Assembly (NCBI GenBank): GCA_031286005.1
Contig: JAITVC010000125.1
Coordinates: 1-34,311, forward strand
Direction of reading: 5' to 3'
Source: Bacteroidales bacterium
GTDB taxonomy: Bacteria > Bacteroidota > Bacteroidia > Bacteroidales > P3
DNA: 34,311 bases
The notes under the pieces are model-generated. The model was not told the DNA's origin. It saw nothing but the letters and a program-made list of their open reading frames with translations, and ran no database searches. The translations under genes were made by a program, and so were the position numbers. The first letter of the stretch is position 1; each line of letters starts with the position of its first letter. Below, piece after piece: positions 14,301-29,300 of the stretch.

Positions 14301-17300
14301 ACTTGGGCAGTTAATAGTGGACGTATTTTTGCGCTTTGTGGAAATATGCCAATTACTGAAGATCATGGTACAGTTAGTGCGACAAATGCAGGATCTCCGA
14401 ATAGAGCAGCAAATAATGCATATACGGGAGCCACTTCTAAACTGTTGTCAGGTGCGGCTGATGCCAATCTTGCATTGTTTGATGATATTATGACCTCGGC
14501 GCCACTTGCTGTGTTAACTTCTCGAAATCTATCGGGCGAATTTGGAGATGAAGCGATGCTTAATCCGGGTCAAGATACCGTAATAAAAACAAATCCGCAA
14601 TTACGAACATATAATTTTGTTACTTATAACTCTGCTTATACTTCACGAGGTGAGAGTTTCTTGCCGTATTGGGAATATCTGTTAGATGGAGAAACGGTAT
14701 GGCGAACTATCAAATCGGGAGTAGCAACAACGAATCCTTACAGTATGGATTCTGTTATTGCCTTGCCGCCCTCGTCCAGTCCGATTACACAATATCGTGT
14801 AAACTATCATTTCAGATTAGCTCCAACCTGTATGCCAAAGGTAGGTGAGCCGGTAACCATTAAACTTAACACTAACCGCATTGGTACTATCGCGTTTGAT
14901 GATGGGGAAGGCGGTAGCATTGCACCGCGCTGGGGCGAATGCTCGAATGTGGCGTCGGTTGTGAATATCCTTAAAAATCCCGACGATATTCAAATGGACC
15001 AATACAAATATCAATACAGGATTTGGACAAAAGCTGCTGCCAACTGGAGCGGGACGTATACGCTTTTTGATGCTTGTGGAAGTGGTGGCCTTAAGAACGG
15101 GGAATTGTGTGTTGGTGCGCCGGGGGGTACGGCCTTTGAACCTGCAACCTTATCCATGCAGCCGGGCGACTCAATTGAATGGCGCATTATTGGCTATAAT
15201 GTGCTTAATAGTGTATATGACACGTCGGCGTCTATATATTATGGTTATATGGAAAGTCCGGATATTACGGCTGCAACCGGTAGCGTGGCATCGGGCTGTC
15301 AAGGGGTGGCCGTAACTTTGACCATGACGGAGACCGCAGCAACAGCAGGCGCAACCTATTCGTGGCATACGGCTTTTCCGGGCACGGATGGCAGCGCTAA
15401 TTTTATTACCACAGGAACACCGGCAGACGGTAAAGCAAAAGAAGTTACCGGCGTGGTGCTGGCTCCGGGCGATTATACCTTATATGCCTATGCAGCCAAT
15501 ACCAACGGCTGTTGGGATACGGCCTCGAAACCGTTTACAGTGAACGAGAAACCGGGCTATACGGTGGATAATACCGACTCGTGCTGGATGGAAGACCATA
15601 CGTTGACAGTGAACGGACTTACGGGCAATCCTGCCGATTATACCTACACATGGGTGTTGACAGAAGAAGCCGGAGCCTCAAAGAATGAAACCATAACAAC
15701 GGGCGGAGCCTATATGGTTAACTCTAACTATCTGATGCGAACGGCACAGGCATCGGATGATCCTACATTAGGTGTTCTTACTTACCCACTCAATCGTAAG
15801 TTTGAGGTAACGGTAACTAACACGGCTACGGGGTGCGATAGCACAATGGAGGTGGTGATGGTATTCGATGAAACAAGTTGTCCCGAAGGCCCGTATATTG
15901 TGTTCCCACCAATAGATGGCGACCCTACGCCGGAAACAGGCGAGTTTTGCGAAGCGGATACAGTTTTTGTTAATGTTACGGATTATATGTTAGTGGGCAA
16001 TGTGATGACCCTTAAAGTATGTTCGGGCGATGCTTGCACAGACTTGTGGAAAAATGGTACGCCTTACAGTAGCATAACTTTTTCGGAAGGCCTTAACCCC
16101 GACGGTAGTGGAAACACGATGGGCACGTTTGCCATTCCGGACAATGTGATTAAAACCCTGTATGATGGCGACAACGACCCCGATACGTTAAAGTTTACGT
16201 TCGAGGATATTCGTCATGACCCCACCGATTTGATTACGTGGATTTATCAAAAGAAACCCAATGCCGATCTTATTGCATTTAGCAAAAATCCGGATACCAT
16301 TTCATTGGGTGATGCACTGACGTTCCCTGCATATTTAACAGCAGGCAATTTGCCGAAAGGCACAACGGTAACCACACCGTATCCGCTTTTGCAAAAACCA
16401 AACACCGGAAATCCGACTTCAACCACCGACGGAACAGACCTTACGGTTGGCGCCGATACGGCTTTGGTAATTGTTACTCGTGGTAGTTTTACGCCCGTTT
16501 GTGCCGATACGGCTAAGGTGGGGATTGTGGTGCTTGATGTGTTTTCGCTGAACAAACCGGCCGACCGTTGCGAGGGATTTGATACCGTGATGGTGAGTGT
16601 GAATAATGCTGAAGTTGCGGGCTTGACATGGAAGATTGTTGCCGGTGGTACAGAAACAGCAGTAACACCAACAGTGCATCCCACAGACAACAGTAAAGTT
16701 ATTTTCAATAAAACTGATTTTCCGGCCAATAAGGACGGCAGAGATACCACCGTAACCATTTTGGCTACCAATGGCGCCGGAACAATCAAATCGACCAATT
16801 TAACCATTTGGCACAAACCGGTGTTGGGTGTGGAACTTCTTGGAGTGAAAGGCGATACCATTTGTAATTATGACGATACGGTAACGCTGCACGCTTCGGG
16901 CCCTGCTAACACCAATAAGTTTGATTTTATAGGCAGTTACTTCTTAACTTCATCGGCCCTTGCGAATGTGGCATCGGGTAATGATGTTAGTGTGAAAGCG
17001 CCGATAGACTTGACTAAATTAAATAGTCCTGCACAAGGTAACTATACATTCTCTGTGGTGGTAACCACTGCCAACGGCTGTAAAGACACCGTAAAAGACA
17101 GCATTTTTGTAATTCGCGAGCCACTGACGGCTCCGGAGATAACGGTGGATAAAGATGAAGTTTGTAATGGCGATTCGGTTAAACTTACGTTAACAACTGC
17201 GGTGCAAAGTGGTAATGTGTTGACCTGGGTTGTTAATGGCAGTGAAGTTTTTACCGGTTTTAAAGACAACGGCGATGGTACATATTCTCATGAGATAAAA

Positions 17301-20300
17301 GCAAGCGACCAAACCGGTGCTTTCACACGGTCCATCAATGCCAAAGTATCGCAATACGGTTGCTGGGACACTTCGGCTCCTGTGGACGTGAGTGTGAAAG
17401 GCCAATTGGGTCAAGTTACCATTACCAATCCGAATATGGCCTTTTGTGCGGGCGACACGCTAAAACAATCGCTTACGGTAAATGGCGTTAATAATGCGGA
17501 ATCCTACCAATGGTTTGTAAAAGAAAAAGGCCAAGAATGGGTAGCGTTTGGCACTGAGATTACCGGTTTTGGAGTGGATCAGCCCTCTAACTATAAAGGC
17601 AATGTGTCAGCCAATACTGAATTTGCCAACAACAAAGGCAGTCTGATTATTACGGACACCACTTGGTTTAAAATCGTGGTGGGCAACGGCTCTTGTGCGG
17701 ATTCGGTGGATTCAACGATGATTGTATTAAGTCCGCAACCGGCTAATCCAAACACCCTTACAACCGATACGGTGTGTGCGGGAGAATCGGTTGAATTGAG
17801 TGCCATATCCACTATGTCGGACGGCAGTAACTTGACGTTGTATTTCACGGATTCGATAGCCGGAACTCAACTTGCATCGGTAACATCCGGAACCAAAACC
17901 GCTATTGCAACCACAGCGTTGAGCGCTATTGAGCGCGACACAACCATTACTTTTGGTGTGTATGCCAGAGGCGATGGAGGAGGTTGTTTCTCAGATACGG
18001 TGTATGGCAAGTATATTGTTCGGGCTTTGCCGGACGCAGGCACTATTGAAGTAGACGAACTTTGTCGATTCTTGCCGTTCAAGGCTTATCTAACCGGACA
18101 AAGCAATGATTACAGTGCGATAAAATGGTATGCGGCTGATGAACTTTTAGTGAACGGAACTATGCCATCTGCAGCCGGAGTTGGAACATTTACCAAATCG
18201 GTAACGATGACCGGTGCTAAATTCGACACTGTGAGCACGGTGGCCAACTGGACTACCGCCGCTAAATCATTTGCGTTGAAAGCTGAGGTTTATGGTGCGG
18301 CATTGAACGGTGCGACATGTATATCGACCGCCACCATAACGATTACCGAAGGCGGATGCCCCGTATCCGATTTGGAATTTGAAGTGGACGACAGTTGCGC
18401 CAATGCCACAGCGGTGCGGATATTTAATATCCCTACGCCGGATAAATATACAGCCCCGCTGAAATGGGAAGTGTCTAACAATGGAGGAACTTCGTATCAG
18501 GATATTACGAACTTTTTAGAATATACAGCTCCGGATACTACATTCCCGGTTAGCAAACTTGTGGACTTATTTACGATTATTAATGATGTTACATTTACGC
18601 TAAGACTTACCGATGGAGCCGAAGGCGAGGCCACGAAAACCTTCGTGATTAATGCCATTCCAAGTAAACCGGTGATTGTAGGCGATTCGATTTGTACGTA
18701 TGACAATCAAGTTAAACTTACGGCCACTACCGCCACGACGGGAACGGTCTATTTCTATAATAAAGTCGATCTATTTACCGGTGCAGATACGCTTTCTGCA
18801 TCAATTTCAGGCACAACGGCTACTATAACCGCTCCGTTAACGCCACCACTAACAGCAGGCAACTATGATTTCTACGCTTGGGTTGAACGCAACGGTTGTA
18901 AATCCGAAGAAGAAGACTCAATATTTGTTGTGAAACCTCGCCCGGATAAACCTGTGATTTCTGATGTGGATACGGTTTGTGCAGGTAGCATGGTGGAACT
19001 TAGTTTTAATCCTGCACTTCCGGCAGGCGCCAAAGCACAATGGTTTGCTGAAGGTACGGCGATAACGACCACACTCAATGGCAGCAATTACGAGTATACC
19101 ACGCCAACGACAGTGGGCACGCCTTATACCCGATACGCCATCACGGCCATAGATACGGTGGATGGTTGCGTTTCGGAACTGTCGGAATCGGCTATTCTGC
19201 AAGTGAACAAAAAGCTAACAAAACCCATTCTTACCGACCCGCTTCCGGTGTGTGTAGGCTCGGCTATGCCGAATTTGATGATAGCTAACGGCCAACATGC
19301 CGATTATTTCTTCTGGCATGTATCTTTCGACAAAGGCACTACATGGGAAATATTGACTAATGGTGCAGGCGACTCGCTTTCAAAAATAGCCCATACTAAC
19401 ACAGAGGCCAATGCGATGTTTACGGCCAATAAACCGGCTACGCTTAACGACACTACATGGTTCCGCCTCACGATGGCTTATGGAACGGTTTGCGATCCGG
19501 TGAGTGATACGGCCTACGCTTATACCAAGGCAAAAGTGGATGCCCCTACGGTTACGGCAACGGATACGGTTTGTGCCACGGAAAATGGTAATTATAGTAT
19601 AACACTTTCGGCTAAATCTGAAAATCCGGCAGGTAATGTTGTGCGTTTTCATACTTGGAACGCCTCAGGAACGCTGTTTCATTCAGACGCTACTTCGGGT
19701 GCTCCAACAAGCATGTCTTTGAACGGATTTATTCCCGGCAACCATATCTTTAAAGTGGTGGCGTATGCTCTACCACTCGGTACAGGTTGTATTTCGGATA
19801 CTACCGTTGACAGTTTTTGGATAGAGCCTATTCCTGCGAAACCGACCTTGGAACCGATAGATTCGATTTGTGTAGATGGCACCGCTACATTTGAATTGAC
19901 GAGTATAACCGGTATAGACAGTTTGACTTGGAAAGTGGATAATGTTGTAACGGCAAACGTTGATGATGACGCTGCTCCGGAATACACCTTGGACATGACG
20001 GGCAAAACAGCCGGTAACCACAATATAGCCGTAAGCGCTTGGGTGAACGGTTGCCAATCGCCGGACTCGGTGCAGGTGTTGAAAATCCAATCGGCAGGCA
20101 TATTGCCAACCATTGGCAACATCACGCAATTGTGTGTTGACGGCGAGATGGACGATATAACCGTAACAGCGCCTGCTGCATCAGCAACGGCGGCTTTGGC
20201 CGAAACGTATCAATGGCTGAAATGGAATAAAACCAGTGAGGCATGGGAAACTGTCGGTAGTGAAATTGATCCGGCGAACGCAACTAATGCTGCAACCGAG

Positions 20301-23300
20301 TTTAATGAGCTTAACAAGAATTATAATACAGCCGATACCACAATTTATGCCTTGGCCATGGACTTTGGCGTTTGTGCTTCGGATACAACGAATGCCATTC
20401 AAATGATTGTTCGTGCGCAACCGAGCATCACGGCAACTTTGGTTACGGATCCAGATCCTCTTGTAGACGGCTGTTTGAACTTAGTAGAAACCTATAAGGC
20501 GGTTCTAACTATGGCCAATGTCGATACGGTGATGTGGTATCGCTGCTTTGATGCCAATACTGCAATAACAACTTGCGACGTACCGGCTTTCAAACTCCCT
20601 CATAATGGCCTCTTGGGCAAAACAACCGACACGCTTAAATTTACAGACGGATTAGGAGCAAGTGCAAGCAGTGGCTATTATGGTTTTAAAGCTGTGGCCG
20701 GTGTTCAGTTGAACAATCCGGCAACGACTCATGGTTGCGAAGCAAAAGTATCGGATTTGATTACCATTCAGATTACAGGCGTAACGAAGTTGGAATCCGG
20801 AGTAAATGTAGAACGCTCTGAGGTTTGCCAAGGCGATTCTATCGTGGCCTGGATTACGAAAGGCGCAAGCGATGAGTTTGACTATGTGCGCTGGCAAGAC
20901 TCTACCACAGGAAGAGGCTGGCAGACTATTGGAACAGACGTTGATTTTACAGATCCGGCAAAGGACTCTGATACCATTCGTATTGAACTTGCCGATGCTC
21001 AAAAGACTGATCACTGGATTAGGGTTATTGTAGGTAAGCCGGGCGATTGCGGTGGCGAAGACACAACAGCAGCGGTACAAGTAGCCGTTGATTCGCTTTC
21101 CGAAGCCGGAACATTGAGTAAAGATACGGCCGTATGCTACGGCATCCGGTTACAAGATTTGCCGGAAATGACCTTAACGGGCATGACAGCAGCCACGGGT
21201 AACCGCACCATTGCATGGTATGATTCGGTGGCAACAGTTGCATCTGTAAATAAAGTAAAAGAAGCAAGTCCGGGCGAAGTGACATTCAAATATGCCTCAT
21301 CCGGTAATACGTTTAGAGAGCCTCGCTATATTTATGCCGTGGTAACGAACGGTGTTTGTCCGCCGGATACCTCCAACCGTGTGAAGTACGACACGTTGGC
21401 TCGTGCTCAAGCCGGTCAATTGACAGCCGATCCGGCAGCACTTTGCTATACCGGCACGGAAACGATTAAATTGGACAGCGCTCAATATTATGCACCCGAT
21501 AGTTTGATTATTCGTTGGCAATATTGGACGTATGGACAGCCGTATAACGATGGTGTTGATGGTTGGAATACTAACTTAATTGAGCCTTCGTATAACGATG
21601 TTGTGAGTGCACCATTTAAGGATGCTTGGGATGGCGCTACTTTGAAAGACGGCGATACGATGTATTATCGGGCTATTGTTTACAATGGCCGTATGACTTG
21701 TTTGAGCGATACGTCTGAGGTGGCCAAAATGATAATCAGTTTGCCGGTTGAGGGCGAAGTAACATTTATGCCGACCGGTCCGATTTGTCCAGGCGATGTG
21801 CAGTTGCACTACGATACGGTTAATCCGATCTCGGATAGATTTACGTTTATCACTTGGGGCTATTACAGCAAGGCCGCCGATGATACGACGTCTTACACGT
21901 ATGATCCAAGCACGGAGTTTGACACCACGGTTGCGGTTAGCATACCGAATTTACCGGATGTTAAATCCGACAGCATTCGGTTTTATGCCGTAGTGAGCAA
22001 CGGCGCTTGCGGTAATGATACAATATGGAGTGCAGCTTGGTTAGAAGTTATTTCCGGTTATCAATCCGCCGAAATAGACACGGTGATGAGCGATACGATT
22101 TGTCCGACCGGCACCGTTAGCACGATGGTTAAGTTGGAGCCCGGCAAAGAAGGTCAGGTTACATGGCAACGCAATAATGATCCGGCTACACCGGACGGTT
22201 GGGTGGATATAGCGATTTCCAATTTGGATTCGATTATCTTTACAACCACAGAGTTGCCACCACCGACAGCGCATTTGGACACTACTTATTGGGTTAGAGC
22301 CAAATTTGGGGTAGATGGAGGCGGAGCGTGTTCAGCCAGCTATAATGATTCTGTGAAAATAACGGTAATGGCTAAACCATTTGCACCAAGCATGTACCCG
22401 ATAGCTTTGGATGGTTTGGATGAGTGTATAACCTCAGACTCAATCATTGTGTTTGCCTATGCCAACAGCAATCCGGAAACAGGCGTCAACAGCGGAGGAG
22501 TTTATGTAACCGGCCAATGGGAATGGATGTTGAGTTCGCCCAATGCCGATGGAAGTGCCGGAACATTTATGCCAACGGGTATTAAAGGCACAAGTACAGA
22601 CAGTGTTCGTCCGGTTTCGACATCCCGTATTGTCGGTTTGGGAACGCCGCCATTGCTTTGGGGCGATTATGTCTTCCGTTTGAAAGTAAGCAACAGCTCG
22701 TATTGTACGGATATAGCCAATGCCGGTCAAGCCAGAGTTCACGTGTGGGATACGATGCAGGCAGGTGTTATAGCGCCAACGGATCAAGTGGTTTGTGCCG
22801 ACCCGACGACACCACTTGGCAGTTATGCCGTTTTCGAGATAACCGGAAATAAATACGGACGAGATTCGGCACGTGTAATTTGGAATTGGATTTATCGGGA
22901 CGTAGATGTTGCCAATTGGTCTTTGATGGATGGTGCTAATGGTCAAAATATGGGTCTTCACAGGCCATTGCCTGTGGAAGCCGCTTACGAGGCTAATTAT
23001 GTGCTTTCAAATCCGGGCTGTCCGAGTGATACGGCTATGGCTGTGAATTTCCGTGTTACGGAAAAACCGGAAACACCGAGATTGAGTGTTGATACCAATA
23101 CAATTTGTAAACTGGATTCGATAGAATTGCGAATTGCCAATTTAATCGGCGCCGATAGTTTACAAATTACCTATATAAACAGTGTAGGGATAGCCACCAA
23201 CAGTTATATGGCCATCACGAGCGATTCGATGGTTGTGAGAGTAGAGATGCCGCAAAGCGGAACGTTTAGTTACAGAGTTCGCAGTTTTGTTGAGACCAAA

Positions 23301-26300
23301 CTTGGCGAAAGTTGCGGTTATGCCGAAACCGATCAAGTATCGGTAACGGTTAACGACTCATCGCATGTGGGCCGATTAATTCATGTAGCGGATTATATCA
23401 ATGAATTAGAAAAAATAATCATTAAGGGTACCAATTCCGGCGAAATGCATTTGACGGGCGGAGTGTTTGATGCTCTGCTGCAACAAACGTTGACGGGTCA
23501 ATGCTCCGATGGTCATGACTCTATGGTTGTTGCCGATTTTAACACCGGTTGGGCTACGACCTTGCCGGGTAATTACGGCAATACATTGCCGATGGCGGGT
23601 TATACCAAAGATACGATTGGTTTCCGTGCTATATTGCAAAACGCAGGCTGTCCGGCCGACACCTCGAATTGGGTTTGGTACTATTTAGAAACGCCGATGA
23701 GTGATGTGAAAGTAACGACCAGCAATACGGTGATTTGTGTGGAGGGCGATACGGCGATGATTAGTTTGCAAACAGAACCTACTGTTATTACGGCGATAGA
23801 AGATTTTTATTGGGAAAAACTTCTGGATACCGGCAATGGTTTGGAAGTGATTAGTGTCGATTATCTCGATGTGCCGTTAGAGCCGAGAAGCAGCTGGCAA
23901 AGTTTTAAGGAAGACTACACCAAAGCAGGCATGTATTATTATGTGTTCCATTATACCATCGGCGGAGAGCAACGTATCTCTGTAGATACGGCGCGAGTGA
24001 TTGTTCACGATACTTCGGTGGCGGGTTATATTGAGCCGATGACAGATAGTCTTTGCGAAAACAGTATGGATGCACCGCTACTTGTACTCAACGATTACAG
24101 AGCCTCAACGGATACGATTTGGCAATACGCCGCAAGTTTGGATGGTCCGTATGCCCCAAGAGGCACAGGAGCAAGCTATCAAGTGGGTAATCAAATGACC
24201 GACTCCGGTTACTATCGTGTGGTTGTGAGAAATGGCGTTTGTCCGGCCGATACGACTGATCCGACGTTGATAGAAGTGTTTAGAAAATCCGATGCAGGCA
24301 CGCTTACGGCCAATCCGGATGTGGCTTGTTTTGGCGGACCGGTTGACATTACGGCTAACGGCACGGTAGGAGAGGTTACCGAATGGCTGTATACGTTCCC
24401 GGATGGAACAGGAGAGTTGTCGGATAAATCCAATAAAGATAATCCGTTATTGAATTTCATGATTCCATCAACACCGGGCGCTAATCCTATGGGCTTTAGA
24501 ATAATTGTTCAGAACGGTGTTTGTGCACCCGATACTTCGGATGTGCTTTTGGTGTCGATGCGCGATACGTTGGTGTCGGATGCCGTTGTGGGATGTGTAA
24601 AAGTAAATCTGCAAGCATCAGAAGTGAAACTTGAACCCAAAGTTCATGGTTTTGATTTTGGTGATGGTGATAATGAGTACGACAGTATTCCGGAAAATGA
24701 AATCGGCTATCGTTGGGAATGGAGAAACTATTTTGGCCAAACCGAATGGTCGATCATTACACCCGGCTCGTTGGGCATGAAGATTTCAGCCACTAACGGC
24801 GATTTGACTGTTCCGAAAAGCATCTATGAGAATATCTTGTTCAAGGATGCCGAATATCGAGTGATTGCTTATCAAAAATCGAGATGTGCGGATACCTTGG
24901 AAGTTGGAGCGTTCACGATTTGTCCGTTTGACGGCATTGGTTTAGACCCCATAGATCCACGTTGTATCTTTATTGATTCACTCACAGCGATTACGCCGGA
25001 TGCGGTGTATGGCATCCCGGTAGATCGCACTTGGGATTGGAGAGAAACCAATGGCCAACCATGGGATACCTTGACCTGTGAACCCCTTGAATATAGTTGG
25101 CTAATGGGTGGCTGCAATACTGATACGTTATGGGTTTTGGCCAACGACGATTTGCTCGAAGGCAGTGAATTGCGGTTTACGGTACACGACGAATCTGAAA
25201 ACATGGCCACACAAACGTATACGGTATGTAAGTCGGAAACACCGGTATTTATAAAAGTTCCGGATGATACGGTTTGTGTGAATAGCGATGCCGAATTTGA
25301 AGTGGACTATACGTTTTCAGAAGATGACAAAGCCTTAACGATGGATTGGTTCCGCATTTCGGGAATGGATACGTTGGATATTTCGACCAGCAGATACAGC
25401 GGAGCAGCAGGTTTCCCGAAAGCGGTAAGACCTGACGGAATAACACCGGTTGCGCTATTGTCTGGCGAGGTTTTGACAAACTATGAGATAATTAATGGTA
25501 GTTTGCGTTATAAGGGTACGCCGATGAGTATGGATACGGTTAAATTTGCCGTTCGCATTTCGTCTCCGAGAAACGAGAATGCTCCAAAAGGCGTGAGATT
25601 AGAGCCGCCGGTATGGCTCAATGCCAAACTCACGGTGGTGGATAGCATTCGCTTGAACCCGGCTTATCCGAAAAACGATACGATTTGCTATTTGACATCG
25701 GCCACATTTGCGGATTCGATATTGACGGATACGCGCTATTACGACGTGCAATGGCAACAAGCCAATAAACAGGGCGGTTGGGACAGCATTTCGGGGGCAA
25801 CAGGGGATACCTACACGACGCCACCACTTACGTTTGACTCCGTGTTGCAATACCGCTATGTGGCCAGCAATATTTGCGGACCGAGGTATTCGCGCGAGGC
25901 TGAAGTTGTGATTAACCCTCGTCCAACGGCGGAACTCACGATTACCGATCCGTTGATAACGCTTTGCGAGAACTTAAATCTTGGCTTGAAAGCCCAATTC
26001 ATCAACCCCACGGGTCAAGACTCGTTGATGTGGTTTGTGAATGGTGCACAAGTTGTTTCGCCGATTACGGTGTTTAACGATAAAACAGGCGCTCCGCGCT
26101 ATGCCCCGCTTGTTGTTTTGAATCAAGACAGTTTGTATTTGGCCGATGCGCCGTATCCATCCACGGGTTGGAATACGTATGGTAGAGTTCCGCTCTACAT
26201 GGATTCGGTAGTATTCACGATAAAGGCTGCCAATAAAGCCTGCACGGATAGCAACGGATGGCAAACCGCAACCCGATCATTGGTGTTGAGAGTGGCGCAA

Positions 26301-29300
26301 AACCCGATCTTTGCATCTCCGGCTGATCAAAATATTGTGGCCTCAGCAAGTAGTCAAGCTCTATTTGAGATTGATAGTTCGCAAGGAGCGAGATATAGAT
26401 GGTTTTGGACCCGTCCGGAAAAACCAACCGATCCTTCGTATGACCAGGGTGCACGCGATTTGCATTTGCACCAGCCAAATGCCGTTACAGCCATGAATAC
26501 AGACTTGAACGGAACAGGCTTTGTAGGCATTATAAACGGTACCACAAGCAACAAACTTACCATAAAGGTAACGACAACGGAATTTGACTCGATTATGTTT
26601 GCCTGTGAGGTAAGCAGCGATTATTGTGGAACAGATACCACCTTGTTTGCCCGTTTGCGTGTTATCCCATCGCCGCCGGCTTGTGAACCGGTGGACATAG
26701 AAACGTTGTTTATGTGTACGGATAACCTCATGGTTAGAGATAGCGGCTTGGTTATTCGAGATATTTTCAAACAAGCAGACGCTACTTATCAATGGTATTA
26801 TGATGATCGGAACGAAGCCGATACTAACTGGCAGAAACTTGACCCGCGTAAGTATGAAGGCTCTCGTACGGACAGTGCGGTGTTCAGTCCGGTAGAAAGT
26901 TGGTACAACAACTTCTACTACCGTTGTAAAATCAATGATTGGTGCTGGTCGGATACCATCCAAGCCGTGGTAAATATCATGCCTACGTTCCAAATGGGTA
27001 CTAAACCGTTTAGTAGCGGTGTTCCGTATGAAATTTGGCCGGAGTTAAATCCGATACCAGCCGTAAATACTGTAGATCCGGCTTATAACTTGTCCAATAT
27101 TTCGGGAACCCCATTGGGTTATCCGGCAACGATAGAACAAGTCAAAACGTACTATGATACCATCACAACAGATACCAACCAACTCAAAGGAAATCTCGTA
27201 ACCTACTCATGGTTTAGAGCCGAGAAGAACAGTTCTGTTTTCAATCCTTATGACAGTCCGCTGGATGGCACTAATAACGGCACTTGGAGTTTGTACGACC
27301 AACAAACAAATCCAAAGGATGACTCGATTCGTGTTGTAGTTCAATTATCAAACACTTTTGAAAACTGTCCGGGAGCAACCGATACGGTTATGATTTTGGT
27401 ACCGAATTGTCATATCGACAGCATCCCTATTGAATACACATCGTTGTGTGTTGGTGGGGAAGTAACGTTGACGGTTTATCAAGACACGATGCCTTTTGTT
27501 CCCTTGAATCAAGAGTATGAATGGTATTACCGCAACAAAACAAACACTAATTCTACGGGTGTGCTTATTGATACCTTGGTGGATAAACGCTTTAAGATTG
27601 AAGGCCATGTTCTACGGATACCAAGTTTGGATGAATCCATAGATACCTTGGCTTTCAACAGCCGTATAGCCGGAGTTGGCAATTGTGCGTTAGACATGAC
27701 TAAATGGGTTACTATTGACATGGAGCTGGTGCCGGAAGACCTCACGTTGGTTTCGACTTATCGCAGAGGTGATACTATTCGTGTGCCCGAAGCCAATGAG
27801 GCAACCGTACAAGTCAGCCCGATTTACACTCAAATAGATCGTGGCTATACCTACGAATGGCATTTGATTAGTTCTACAACACCGGTTAAAGATTCGATTA
27901 TTTACGGAGATGCACCGTTGATGCTGGCGTTTAACACCAATTGGCATAACGCACAGTTGTATGCTAAGGTGTTTACCGAAAACCGATGCGATTCGGCTTA
28001 TTCGGACACGGTAAGGTTGAGTATGATTCGGGAATTCGGAATCGTGATAGAAGAATCTTCGATGATGGTTTGTGGTGATGGCGAGGCAAGTTTTGTGGCC
28101 ACGACTATTCCGGAAACGAGAATTGTAAGATGGCGCTGGTTGTACTCCTACATACCCGGATCGTGGGATACCATTACCAATGCAGTGCCGGGAGTTGTTC
28201 GTGAATCTTTCACGACATCAACATTGATGTTTAACTATTTCTATGCAACGACAAGAGGAGCCAGTTATAAAGTTGTGGGTTGGGATGCTTCAGGTCAAGT
28301 GCGCGAATCGGCACCGCTTCCTGTTGTCATCATTAATTCGATAGATGCTATTTCGAGCACGTTTGTTCGCACACCGACAGCGGGAGGAGTGATTTGCGTT
28401 CCGGAAGGCGGCATCGAAGTGAGTTATACCGCACGACCAATTCCGGCTGTGATGAGTAGTCCGTATCAGTATCGTTGGAGAGTAGAATTTGCAGACAACA
28501 ATCTTGCGTCGGAATATTATGATGCCGATCATGGCTACGACGGCGATGGTGTGTTTGATGAATTGCCCCGAATGTATTGTTCAAACATCAATCGATATAA
28601 TAATGCAAGGGTTTATTGTGAGGTAAGGGCCGGTCAATTCTGCCCGTGGACTCAAATGCAATATGTAGATACGCTGAAGTTGCAATGTTTGGACAGTCTT
28701 ACTATCGGTGTGGATTCTACTGCCCTTTGCGTTGGAGCAGAGGTTAGGTTTACCTTGAACAATGAATTTGATGCCGTAGTAACATGGACGGCTTCAGGCG
28801 GTACGCCATCGAATTCGGGTTTGATGCTTGATTCGTCGAGTTGGAAAACAATGTTCTTAATGCCGGGCGAACACAGTGTAAGATTGGAACTTGTTACACA
28901 ATCTTCACAAGGCTGTGCTTTGGATACGAATATAAAAGTAACAGTAGAGCCGGGCGCGGATTTTGAAATTAAGATAGACTCTGTGTTTAGAACGAAACAC
29001 TATGTTCAGGTCGGTATGGATGCTTATTTGCAAATGGTACTTACCGATCCGGAATTGAAAATGGATAGTTTTGATTTCAAATGGACGCCATTGGATTCAG
29101 CAACAGGATACCCGGTGATGACTCCGGATTCTCAAAACACCCGAACGTCAATTTATGATGTGCCAAACATGGAGCAACGTGTGTGGGCTCAAGTGATAGA
29201 GAAAGCACGAGGTTGTATGAGTTATGATACGGCCATACTATCTACCTACGCACAGTTGTCCATAGATTCGGTGTTTGTGGAAGATGTGTTTGTTGTTCCG

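Noticed and set aside
16247..16861. 204-codon minus-strand frame within the giant gene, and many shorter ones
   Set aside because: The giant gene's frame is continuous with coherent repeat units. The antisense products are Ser/Thr/Val-rich translations of the same repeats.
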